Below are positions 54,651-64,000 of a stretch of 64,000 bases of DNA, piece after piece. The notes under the pieces were generated by a model. It worked only from the letters and a program-made list of their open reading frames with translations. It was not told the DNA's origin and ran no database searches. Numbering within the stretch: position 1 is the first letter of the stretch; each line of letters starts with the position of its first letter. The position numbers were made by a program, and so were the translations under genes. This DNA comes from Paraburkholderia sp. IMGN_8 (lineage in GTDB: Bacteria > Pseudomonadota > Gammaproteobacteria > Burkholderiales > Burkholderiaceae), in NCBI RefSeq assembly GCF_038050405.1, contig NZ_CP150900.1:2914001-2978000 (forward strand). The letters run 5' to 3'.

Positions 54651-55271
54651 ATGAAACTCTATTACTCGCCGGGCGCCTGCTCGCTGGCCGTTCACATTGC
54701 ATTGCGCGAAGCGGAGCTCGACTTCGAAACCATCAAGGTCAACCTGCAAACGCACAAGCTCGCCAACGGCGACGATTACTACGCGATCTCACCGCGCGGC
54801 TATGTGCCTCTCGTCGAGTTCGCCGACGGCTCACGCCACACCGAAGGCGCCGCGCTGCTGCAATACATCGCCGATCTCGCGCCGGAGTATGTCTTGTTGC
54901 CACCCGCCGGATCGCCGCAACGGCTCGCAGCAGTCGAATGGCTCACCTACATCAGCTCGGAATTGCACAAGACGTTCAGCCCGTGGCTCTGGCATCAGGA
55001 GACAGCGGAATCGACGAAGTCCGAATGCCGCGCGAAACTCGCCACGCGATTCAGCGAACTCGATCGCGTGCTGACTGAACGCGATTATCTGATCGGACAG
55101 TACTCGGTCGCCGATGCGTACGCGTTCACGGTGTTGAGCTGGGCGCGGATGCTGTCGGTGGATTTGAGCGCGTATCCGCATCTGAGCGCGTATCTGGAGC
55201 GCGTCGCGGCGCGGCCGAAGGTGCGTGAAGCGATGGCGGCGGAGGGACTAGCGAAGGCGAACGCGGCTTAA
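54651..55271 (+). CDS. gstA: Glutathione S-transferase (beta class)
   Basis: The start is the ATG at 54651; a long open frame upstream is antisense to the LysR gene. The 206-residue protein has the GST N-terminal thioredoxin-like domain, with MKLYYSPGACSLAVHIALRE (beta-class Cys10), SPRGYVPLVEFADGSR (cis-Pro glutathione site) and LTEGAALLQYIADL-like HTEGAALLQYIADL. The C-terminal helical domain includes YLIGQYSVADAYAFTVLSWA. Beta GSTs conjugate glutathione to electrophiles and bind antibiotics. It is paired divergently with the LysR regulator. Confidence 0.93.
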   Translation: MKLYYSPGACSLAVHIALREAELDFETIKVNLQTHKLANGDDYYAISPRGYVPLVEFADGSRHTEGAALLQYIADLAPEYVLLPPAGSPQRLAAVEWLTYISSELHKTFSPWLWHQETAESTKSECRAKLATRFSELDRVLTERDYLIGQYSVADAYAFTVLSWARMLSVDLSAYPHLSAYLERVAARPKVREAMAAEGLAKANAA

Positions 55272-55295
55272 GCTGCACGACGCGCGCATGGTGTG

Positions 55296-55325
55296 AGACG
55301 TTGCGCGTCAAGACGCGCAACGTCT
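55296..55325. terminator. Bidirectional terminator between gst and astE
   Basis: AGACGTTGCGCGTC-AA-GACGCGCAACGTCT is a perfect 14-bp stem between two convergent stop codons (55271 and 55343). A likely shared terminator for the GST gene and the aru operon. Confidence 0.75.
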
Positions 55326-55342
55326 GACGCTATGCGGCGCGA

Positions 55343-56404
55343 CTACACGAGTCTGGACAGCGTGTCCTGGGTCGTCTCGACCACCATCAAGCCAGCGCGC
55401 AAGCCCGGCTTGACCGTCGCGTTCGGGAACACGATGCGTTCTTCGTCGCGACGCACGACATAGCGGTAGTCGCCATCACAGGCAAGCACCGTATCCTTCA
55501 CGAACGGCGTGAAGTTCGGCACGTCGGCTTCTATCCGCAGTTCGAATGCGTCGCTTTGCTTGGTGATCTGATCGATCACAGTGAATGCACGCGGCAGCGC
55601 CGCCTTCGCACCACCCTTTATACCGCTGGTACCGGCCAGCAGATGACGCAGTGCTTCATCCGCACCCGCAAACCGTGTCAGATCGTTCTGGCCGAACGGC
55701 CGCACTTTGCCGAGTTCCAGCGTACACGCCTCGGCGCCGCACGCTTGCGCGGTGAAATGCGAAAACGTATGGCCCTTGGTCGTGTGGAGCAGTACCGCGC
55801 TGATGCGCGCCTCGCCGAGCCACTCGAACATCGCGCGCGAAAACGGCATGCCCGTGTGCGGCAACAGCGCAAACCGCTCGAACGCGGAGGCGCGGATCGC
55901 CGTGTGCATGTCGATATGCCAACGCGCGCCGCGTTCAGCCGATGCCTCGGCGAAGAACTGCGTCGCCGCGCGTTCCAACGCCGCGGCGCGCGGTGCTTCG
56001 TGACTTTGCGGCATCTGCGCATGACGTCCGCTGAAGAGGCGGTTCAGGTCGTCGTCGCGATAACGGCACGCGTCGCGCATCGCGTCGACGTTGCCGAAAA
56101 TCACCAGCAAGCGGCAAGTCAGCGCAGCGTCGCCTTGAGCGATATCGCGCACGAGATACGACAGCAGCTCGATCGGCGCGGTCTCATCGCCATGCACCCC
56201 GGCAGATGCGAGCACGCTGCGTGTGCCCTCTTCCTGCGACGCGGGTTCCATTTGCAGAACCCCGTCAGCGAGCCAGCGCCAACGCACGCCGTTCGCGCAC
56301 GCGCCTTCTGCGTCATGCGCGGCGGGCTGCTTGCCCGCCAACGTGTACGCGAGGAAATCGTCGAGCATCGAAGCCGGCATGCCTCGCTCAGCGCTGGAAG
56401 TCAT
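55343..56404 (-). CDS. astE: Succinylglutamate desuccinylase
   Basis: AstE performs the last step of the arginine succinyltransferase (AST) pathway, splitting N-succinylglutamate into succinate and glutamate. The 353-residue zinc peptidase-like protein has the metal ligands in [12 protein letters not shown] (His, Glu) and [10 protein letters not shown] (His), plus [13 protein letters not shown]. It overlaps the astB end by 17 bp. In-frame ATGs at 56380 and 56368 would start nearer the family N-terminus ([14 protein letters not shown]), so the first few residues are uncertain. It is the last gene of the aru operon. Confidence 0.94.
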   Translation of the reverse strand: MTSSAERGMPASMLDDFLAYTLAGKQPAAHDAEGACANGVRWRWLADGVLQMEPASQEEGTRSVLASAGVHGDETAPIELLSYLVRDIAQGDAALTCRLLVIFGNVDAMRDACRYRDDDLNRLFSGRHAQMPQSHEAPRAAALERAATQFFAEASAERGARWHIDMHTAIRASAFERFALLPHTGMPFSRAMFEWLGEARISAVLLHTTKGHTFSHFTAQACGAEACTLELGKVRPFGQNDLTRFAGADEALRHLLAGTSGIKGGAKAALPRAFTVIDQITKQSDAFELRIEADVPNFTPFVKDTVLACDGDYRYVVRRDEERIVFPNATVKPGLRAGLMVVETTQDTLSRLV

Positions 56405-57728
56405 ACAGCGAACCCAAACCGAGAATCTGCGTCAGTTCGTCGAGCGCGGTGCGCGACTCGGCGAGCAATTGCGGATCGGTCAGATCGGCCGGCGCGAGAC
56501 GGTCGCGATAATGCTTTTCGATCCACGTATCGAGGCGGCCGAACAGGTTGTCGTTGATCCACACGCCCGGCGTCACCGCCGCGCGCTCCGCATCGTTCAG
56601 CACAACGCGCAAACGCAAACAGGCCGGACCGCCGCCGTTCTTCATGCTTTCACGCAGATCGAACACGAGCACGTCGTCGATCGGGCCGGTGTGCGATGTC
56701 AGATTGTCCAGATACGCGGCCACGCGTGCGTTCTCGCGGCATTCCTGCGGCACCACCAGCACCTGCTTGCCGTCCGGGCGCGTCAGCAACTGGCTGTTGA
56801 ACAGATACGACGTGACGGCATCGGACACGCTCACTTGCGCGTCCGGCACTTCGATCACGTTGAACTCGGCCTTCAGCCCCGAGAGCTTGGTGCGCAGTTC
56901 GTCGTATACAGCGCTCTGCTCGACGAACGCCTGCTGATGGCAGAACAGCGTGTTGCGATTGCCGACCGCGATCACGTCGTTATGGAACACGCCCGCGTCG
57001 ATCACCTCCGGGTTTTGCTGTGCGTACACGGTGGCCGCTTCTTCGAGACCGTGACGGTGCGCGACCGCGCGGCTCGCTTCGAAGGTTTGCCGTGCCGGGA
57101 AACGCTTCGGCTCCGGTCCGCGGCGATATTCGCTGCGGCCGTACACGAAGAATTCGACACCACGTGTGCCGTATTCCGCGCAAAAACGCGTGTGGTTCGC
57201 CGCGCCTTCGTCGCCGAGCGCGGGCGTGCCGGGCAAGGCCTCGTGTACCGCGAACCGGCCGGCATCGCTGAAGATCGTACGCAACGTGCGGCGCGTGGAT
57301 TCATGCTCGATCGCGCGATGCAGCTTGCTGCACAGATTAGCCGGTGTGAAGTGCACGCGGCCGTCGTGCGTATCGGACGAGGGGCTGACGGTCGCGGCAT
57401 TCGCCGTCCACATCGCCGACGCGGAACTCGCGGCGGCCAGCAACTCGGGCGCGTCTTTAGCGACGCGCGCGATCACCGTCGCGTCGTCGCCGGAAAAGCC
57501 GAGTTCGCGCAACAGGCGCATCGACGGACGTTCCTGCGGCGGCAACACGCCTTGATGAAAGCCGAGGTCGGCCAACTGCTTCATCTTGCGCAGGCCTTGT
57601 TTGGCCGCCGCTTTCGGATTCGCAATCGACTTCTCGTTGTTCTGCGACGCGACGTTGCCGAACGAGAGCCCGGCGTAGTTGTGGGTCGGGCCGACCAGGC
57701 CGTCGAAATTGGCTTCAGTGGCTTGCAT
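56388..57728 (-). CDS. astB: N-succinylarginine dihydrolase
   Basis: AstB removes two ammonia molecules and CO2 from N-succinylarginine to give succinylornithine. The 446-residue length equals the family norm. The amidinotransferase-type fold shows [20 protein letters not shown] at the N-terminus, [20 protein letters not shown] (catalytic-site region), HNDVIAVGN and [14 protein letters not shown] with the nucleophilic Cys near 365. The stop overlaps the astE start and the gene begins 9 bases after the astD stop, so it is operon-internal. Confidence 0.96.
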   Translation of the reverse strand: MQATEANFDGLVGPTHNYAGLSFGNVASQNNEKSIANPKAAAKQGLRKMKQLADLGFHQGVLPPQERPSMRLLRELGFSGDDATVIARVAKDAPELLAAASSASAMWTANAATVSPSSDTHDGRVHFTPANLCSKLHRAIEHESTRRTLRTIFSDAGRFAVHEALPGTPALGDEGAANHTRFCAEYGTRGVEFFVYGRSEYRRGPEPKRFPARQTFEASRAVAHRHGLEEAATVYAQQNPEVIDAGVFHNDVIAVGNRNTLFCHQQAFVEQSAVYDELRTKLSGLKAEFNVIEVPDAQVSVSDAVTSYLFNSQLLTRPDGKQVLVVPQECRENARVAAYLDNLTSHTGPIDDVLVFDLRESMKNGGGPACLRLRVVLNDAERAAVTPGVWINDNLFGRLDTWIEKHYRDRLAPADLTDPQLLAESRTALDELTQILGLGSLYDFQR

Positions 57729-57737
57729 CGTCGATCC

Positions 57738-60231
<2,494 letters not shown>

Positions 60232-60235
<4 letters not shown>

Positions 60236-61290
60236 TGTGCGTCTCCCGAAGATTCTTCCTGATACGGCTGGTGCAGCGGCACGCAGCGCACCGCGTCGCC
60301 CTCCTGCACGCCGAGCGCGGCCCGCGCCGCTTGCGGCAACGGCGCGCCGGCTTCCTTGCCCGCGGATAGCTCGCCCAGCACGCAGCGGAATTCGCCGTCG
60401 GCACCGTTATGCGCGATCAGATACGTCGAGCCGGCCGCCACTGCACCGGCCTCGTGCACCACACGCGTTTCATTGCGCGTCACACACGCGCTGCGATCCA
60501 CTTGCGCGGTCAGCACCGGACCCGCATCGAAAATGTCGATAAAGCGATCGGTCTCGAAGCCTTCTTCCAGGTGGATCTCATACGCGAGCAGCGCCTTCGA
60601 ATCCGGTTCTCCGAGCACGCGTTGCGCCGCTTCGGGCAGCAGCGGCACGTAGATCGGATAGGTCGGCATCACTTCGGCGATAAAGGTGCGGCTGCGGCCA
60701 CCCGATTCGATTTCGATGTCGGCGAAGTCGCGGCCGAAGAACTTGCGCCCCACCGCTTCCCAGAACGGCGACACGCCCGCATCGTCGGTCACGCCGAGCA
60801 GCAGCGAGAACACCTCGGGCGTGAAGCGCTTGCGATTGGCGGCGATGTACATCATCCGCGCCCGCGACATCAGATGTGCGGCTGCATCGCCACGCAGCGA
60901 AGGATCGATGTAGTAGCCGGCAAGGCGGCTCTTGCCGGTCAATTCATGCGACATGGTCAGCGCGTGAATCTTGCGGTTCACGTGCAACTCGCGCGACGCA
61001 TGAATCAGCGCGTCGTTGCGAAACGCGTAGAACGGGTCTGAATAACCGGCCGCGGCGACGATGCTCGCCGTGCCCATCAGCTTGCCGCTTTCCGCATCCT
61101 CGAGCACGAACAGATAGAATTCTTCGCCCGGAAAATCGACGTCCGCGCGAAACGAGTCTTCCGACAACGCGACGCGCGCTTCGAGCGCACGCCGGTCGTG
61201 CGGCAACGAATGCAGCACCGGTTGCGCGGTGCGCGCCATGTGTTCGAGCGCATCGAGATCGGCGAGGCGGCCGGGGCGTACGAAGAGCAT
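60232..61290 (-). CDS. aruF: Arginine N-succinyltransferase, alpha-type subunit
   Basis: The start is the ATG at 61290 (MLFVRPGRLADLDALEHMAR), which matches the family. The 352-residue protein is the AruF partner of AruG: HALTMSHELTGKSRLAGYYI, RFTPEVFSLLLGVTDDAGVS-type stretches and a GNAT-like core are conserved. The longer upstream frame would start inside aruC. The gene lies 28 bp after the aruC stop and overlaps aruG by 4 bp. The pair catalyses the committed step of arginine catabolism under carbon or nitrogen need. Confidence 0.93.
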
Positions 61291-61318
61291 CGTCGTTCCT
61301 GTTGAATGTGACGCCTGA

Positions 61319-62554
61319 TTAACGAGCCGGGGCTTCAACGGTTGCGCCGACCACTTCGTCGATCGCCTTCGCCAGACGCGCAAAGCCTTCATACATGTCG
61401 TCGAGCGGAATGATCAGCGACGGCACAAAGCGCAACACGTCCGGACCTGCCATCAGCATGATCACGCCGTGATTGCCGGCCGCCGTGACGAAGTCCTTCG
61501 CACGGCCCTTGAACGCGTCGGTCAATTCCGCACCGATCAAAAGACCCTTGCCGCGCACTTCCTTGAAGATGCCGAAGCGCTCGTTGAGCTTTGCAAGTTG
61601 CCCCTTCAGCGCGTCGCTGCGCGAGTGCACGCCTTCCAGCAGCCTCGGATCGCTGACCAGCTCGACCACCTTCTCCGCGATGGCCGACGCGAGCGGATTA
61701 CCGCCATACGTCGTGCCGTGCACGCCGACCTTGAAGTGGGCGGCCAGTTCTTTGGTGGTCAGCATCGCGCCGATCGGGAAACCGTTGCCGAGCGCCTTCG
61801 CGGTGGTCAGGATATCCGGCGTGACGCCCGTGTCCTGGTACGCGTAGAAATGGCCGCTGCGGCCCACACCCGTTTGTACCTCGTCAAAAATCAGCAGTGC
61901 GCCGTGCTGGTCGCAGGCTTCGCGCAAGGCGAGCAGGAAGGCCGGATCGGCCGGGATCACGCCGCCCTCGCCCTGGATCGGCTCGACGATCACTGCGCAG
62001 GTTTGCGCGCCGATCGCGTTCTTCGCGGCTCCGATATCGTTGTACGGCAGATGGGTGATGCCGGCTGGCACCGGGCCGAAGCCTTCCGAATACTTCGGCT
62101 GGCCGCCCACGCTCACGGTGAAGAACGTGCGGCCATGGAACGACTGCGTGAACGAGATGATTTCGTATTTGTCCGCGCCATGACGCTCGAACGCGACGCG
62201 GCGCGCCAGCTTCAGCGCCGCTTCGTTGGCTTCCGCGCCCGAGTTGGCGAAGAACGCGCGGTCGGCGAAGGTCAGGTCTTCGAGGCGCCTGGCGAGACGC
62301 AGCACCGGCTCGTTGGTGTAGCCGTTACCGATGTGCCACATCTTGCTGCCCTGCTCGTGCAGCACTTTCAGCAGCTCAGGATGCGCATGACCGAGCGCGG
62401 TGACGGCGATACCGCCGGCGAAGTCGATATAGTCGCGGCCCTGCGTATCCCAGACGCGCGAACCGAGACCGCGATCCGGTACGAAGGCGGCGGGCGAAAA
62501 CACCGGCACCATGACTTCGTCGAAGGTCTGGCGTGTCACAGTCAGGTCGTTCAT
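61319..62554 (-). CDS. aruC: Succinylornithine/acetylornithine aminotransferase
   Basis: The 411-residue class III aminotransferase uses PLP to turn succinylornithine into the semialdehyde; the same enzyme often also serves arginine biosynthesis (ArgD activity). Conserved parts are [56 protein letters not shown], and the PLP Lys near residue 250 in [14 protein letters not shown]. It is the first gene of the aruCFGDBE operon. Candidate ArgR sites lie about 40-80 bp upstream. The regulator gene argR is 165 bp upstream. Confidence 0.95.
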   Translation of the reverse strand: MNDLTVTRQTFDEVMVPVFSPAAFVPDRGLGSRVWDTQGRDYIDFAGGIAVTALGHAHPELLKVLHEQGSKMWHIGNGYTNEPVLRLARRLEDLTFADRAFFANSGAEANEAALKLARRVAFERHGADKYEIISFTQSFHGRTFFTVSVGGQPKYSEGFGPVPAGITHLPYNDIGAAKNAIGAQTCAVIVEPIQGEGGVIPADPAFLLALREACDQHGALLIFDEVQTGVGRSGHFYAYQDTGVTPDILTTAKALGNGFPIGAMLTTKELAAHFKVGVHGTTYGGNPLASAIAEKVVELVSDPRLLEGVHSRSDALKGQLAKLNERFGIFKEVRGKGLLIGAELTDAFKGRAKDFVTAAGNHGVIMLMAGPDVLRFVPSLIIPLDDMYEGFARLAKAIDEVVGATVEAPAR

Positions 62555-62593
62555 GGCAAATCCTCGTTACAGGTGAGAGGTAATACACGTAGT

Positions 62594-62637
62594 GTAGGAA
62601 ACCGCACGCGATACGTCTTGCGCATACGCGACGCTTT
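62594..62637 (-). promoter_or_regulatory. Candidate ArgR half-sites upstream of aruC
   Basis: On the minus strand CGTCGC (62633-62628) followed after 8 bases by AA resembles the Pseudomonas aeruginosa ArgR half-site TGTCGC-N8-AA. A second TATCGC (62613-62608) lies 20 bp downstream in the same direction, but lacks the AA. Two tandem half-sites one helix turn multiple apart fit activation of aruC by ArgR. The match is partial. Confidence 0.4.
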
Positions 62638-62719
62638 CTATGAGCTTCCGGGCGGGCATGCGGTGTGAGGCGCTGATTCGGCCGTCTATCCGCTTGCCTA
62701 TTTCGTCTGCTTGTCCGGA

Positions 62720-63769
62720 TTACCCGGTTTGATCGGGCCGCTCGATCAACGCGCCGGGCCGCGGCTCGCTCGCCGCGGCGCCCGTCGCGCCGGTCTGCTT
62801 GTCGATCCAGTTACGACGATCCTCGCGCGGTGTGACACCAAAGCGTTCGCGATACGCATTTGAAAAGTGCGCCGCCGACGAAAATCCGCAAGCAAGACTG
62901 ATCTGCACCACCGATTTGCTGGTGCGCTGCAATTGCGTGCGGGCCTTCGAAAGCCGCAGCCCCAGGTAGTATTTAGACGGCATCGAGCCGAGGTACTGGC
63001 GAAACAGGCGCTCCAACTGCCGCCGCGAGACGCCGACCAGACCGGCGATTTCATCAGTGGTGAGCGGATCTTCGATATTCGCCTCCATCAGCAGCAGCGC
63101 ATCGTTCAACCGCGGATGGCGCTCGCCCGGCGCGGTCACGAACGGAATCCGCTGACGCTCCTCGCCCGCGCGCAACACGCCTACGCCGAGCGTATCGGCG
63201 ATCCGGTCCGCCAGTTCAGGGCCGTGATCGCGGCCGATCATCGCCAGCATGAAGTCGACCGTTGCCTGGCCGCCCGCGCACGTCGCGCGATCACGGTCGA
63301 TTTCGAAGATCTGTTGGGTGACGATCGAGCGCTCGAACTGCTCGGAGAACTGCTGATAGGTTTCCCAGTTGACGCTCACGCGATAGCCGGACAACTGCCC
63401 CGCCATCGCCAGCCACCAGACGCCGTGGTGAATGCCGGTGACGAGCGGCGTGCGCTGCCCGACGCGCGACAAACTCGCCAGAAACAGGCGGTAATCGGCG
63501 AATTGCTGAAACCGCTCGCTGACGATGATCAGCCAGTCGCACGAGATCGCGTCGCCGAATGCGGCATCGGCCGGCCATTGCGCGCCGCCCGAGAGCGGCA
63601 CCGCGCGGCCGTCCCACGAGCACACCTGCACGCGGTACAGCGCGCGGCCGTCTATTTCGTTGGCGAGATTGAGCGCGTCGACAATGGGCCCGACGCCCGA
63701 CATCGACACAGGCGGCAATGCGACGATTGCAACCTGAGTGGTGCGTGCGGGGCTGGACGTGCGAGCCAT
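62720..63769 (-). CDS. argR: AraC-family arginine regulator ArgR (Pseudomonas type)
   Basis: The 349-residue protein has an N-terminal DJ-1/PfpI-like domain (about 12-190, VAIVALPPVSMSGVGPIVDA) and a C-terminal AraC helix-turn-helix pair (about 230-325, LTTDEIAGLVGVSRRQLERL and FRQYLGSMPSKYYLGLRL). This is the layout of Pseudomonas ArgR, unrelated to the enteric ArgR repressor. It activates arginine catabolism and represses biosynthesis when arginine is present. It lies 36 bp downstream of the ABC ATPase stop, so it is probably cotranscribed with the transporter as in the aot-argR operon. Confidence 0.88.
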   Translation of the reverse strand: MARTSSPARTTQVAIVALPPVSMSGVGPIVDALNLANEIDGRALYRVQVCSWDGRAVPLSGGAQWPADAAFGDAISCDWLIIVSERFQQFADYRLFLASLSRVGQRTPLVTGIHHGVWWLAMAGQLSGYRVSVNWETYQQFSEQFERSIVTQQIFEIDRDRATCAGGQATVDFMLAMIGRDHGPELADRIADTLGVGVLRAGEERQRIPFVTAPGERHPRLNDALLLMEANIEDPLTTDEIAGLVGVSRRQLERLFRQYLGSMPSKYYLGLRLSKARTQLQRTSKSVVQISLACGFSSAAHFSNAYRERFGVTPREDRRNWIDKQTGATGAAASEPRPGALIERPDQTG

Positions 63770-63805
63770 CGCCTATTAGAGAAACGCGGAAGCGCGAGCC
63801 ACGCG

Positions 63806-64000
63806 TTACTTCAGACTGCCGGACAGGAACTGCTTGAGCCGTTCGCTGCGCGGCGTGGTCAGCACCTCGGCGGGCAAGCCCTCTTCTTCGGTGCGGCCCT
63901 GATGCAGGAACATCACATGGTTCGACACGTTGCGCGCGAAACCCATTTCGTGCGTGACGACGATCATCGTGCGGCCTTCTTCGGCAAGCTTCTGCATCAC
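63806..64000 (-). CDS. aotP: Basic amino acid ABC transporter ATPase, C-terminal end (partial)
   Basis: The window shows only the last 64 codons; the frame continues beyond the edge. The segment TMIVVTHEMGFARNVSNHVM contains the H-loop His (VTHEM), and FLHQGRTEEEGLPAEVL is the end typical of HisP, ArtP and AotP. The gene is followed 36 bp later by argR, as in Pseudomonas aotJQMOP-argR. I infer it energises arginine/ornithine uptake and that the remaining aot genes lie to the right of the window. Confidence 0.85.
   Translation of the reverse strand: MMQKLAEEGRTMIVVTHEMGFARNVSNHVMFLHQGRTEEEGLPAEVLTTPRSERLKQFLSGSLK

Overview
The window is high-GC, gene-dense DNA from a beta-proteobacterium of the order Burkholderiales, most likely Paraburkholderia or a close relative. 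The evidence is the strong G/C third-position bias, a Burkholderia-type trimeric porin, a Pseudomonas-like aot-argR-aru arginine block, a liv-type ABC operon, and a long intergenic inverted repeat. The genus is an inference from content; no 16S gene is present. I saw no phage, transposase, CRISPR array, rRNA or tRNA gene.

Layout: 1-8.5 kb holds recC-recB-recD (minus strand, overlapping ATGA junctions, recD cut by the window edge). 8.7-15.5 kb carries a FUSC-type membrane protein, a DecR-like Lrp regulator divergent from a thiol dioxygenase, and a large MscS channel. 15.7-18.8 kb has an Rrf2 regulator and an NmrA/YwnB-type oxidoreductase sharing near-identical operators, a lipoprotein, a DJ-1/PfpI protein and a small membrane protein. 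18.8-24.2 kb has an orphan CHASE3-like histidine kinase, an ammonium transporter behind NtrC- and sigma-54-like sites, a CrcB fluoride channel, a candidate structured RNA and an IclR regulator. 24.7-32.6 kb is an mdtABC-type RND efflux operon. 32.6-33.5 kb is a long inverted repeat. 33.5-39.4 kb has a secreted peroxiredoxin and three regulatory proteins with EAL, GGDEF or HDOD domains, with flagellar-sigma-like promoter motifs between two of them.

39.5-47.2 kb is a branched-chain-type ABC operon (livK, livH, a livM-livG fusion, livF) continuing into a truncated ketopantoate-reductase-like gene and a class II aldolase. It is separated from a porin by a symmetric inverted-repeat element whose arms could be mirror-image promoters. 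47.3-51.4 kb has a FixJ-like regulator and a PAS histidine kinase facing each other across a dehydrogenase remnant, then a second EAL-HDOD protein. 51.7-55.3 kb has acetoacetate decarboxylase, an orphan ArgT-like binding protein, and a LysR/GST divergent pair. 55.3-64 kb is the arginine succinyltransferase pathway (aruC-F-G-D-B-E order) behind an AraC-type ArgR and the end of a basic amino acid ABC ATPase.

The most interesting signals are regulatory or structural. They are the DecR-like/thiol-dioxygenase module with a perfect Lrp-box match, the Rrf2/oxidoreductase pair with operators at identical spacing, the 234-bp symmetric element between livK and the porin, the possible minus-strand RNA downstream of crcB, and the long inverted repeat next to an mdtC 3' end with shifted codon use. 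All functions are inferred by reading the sequence; no database search was run.
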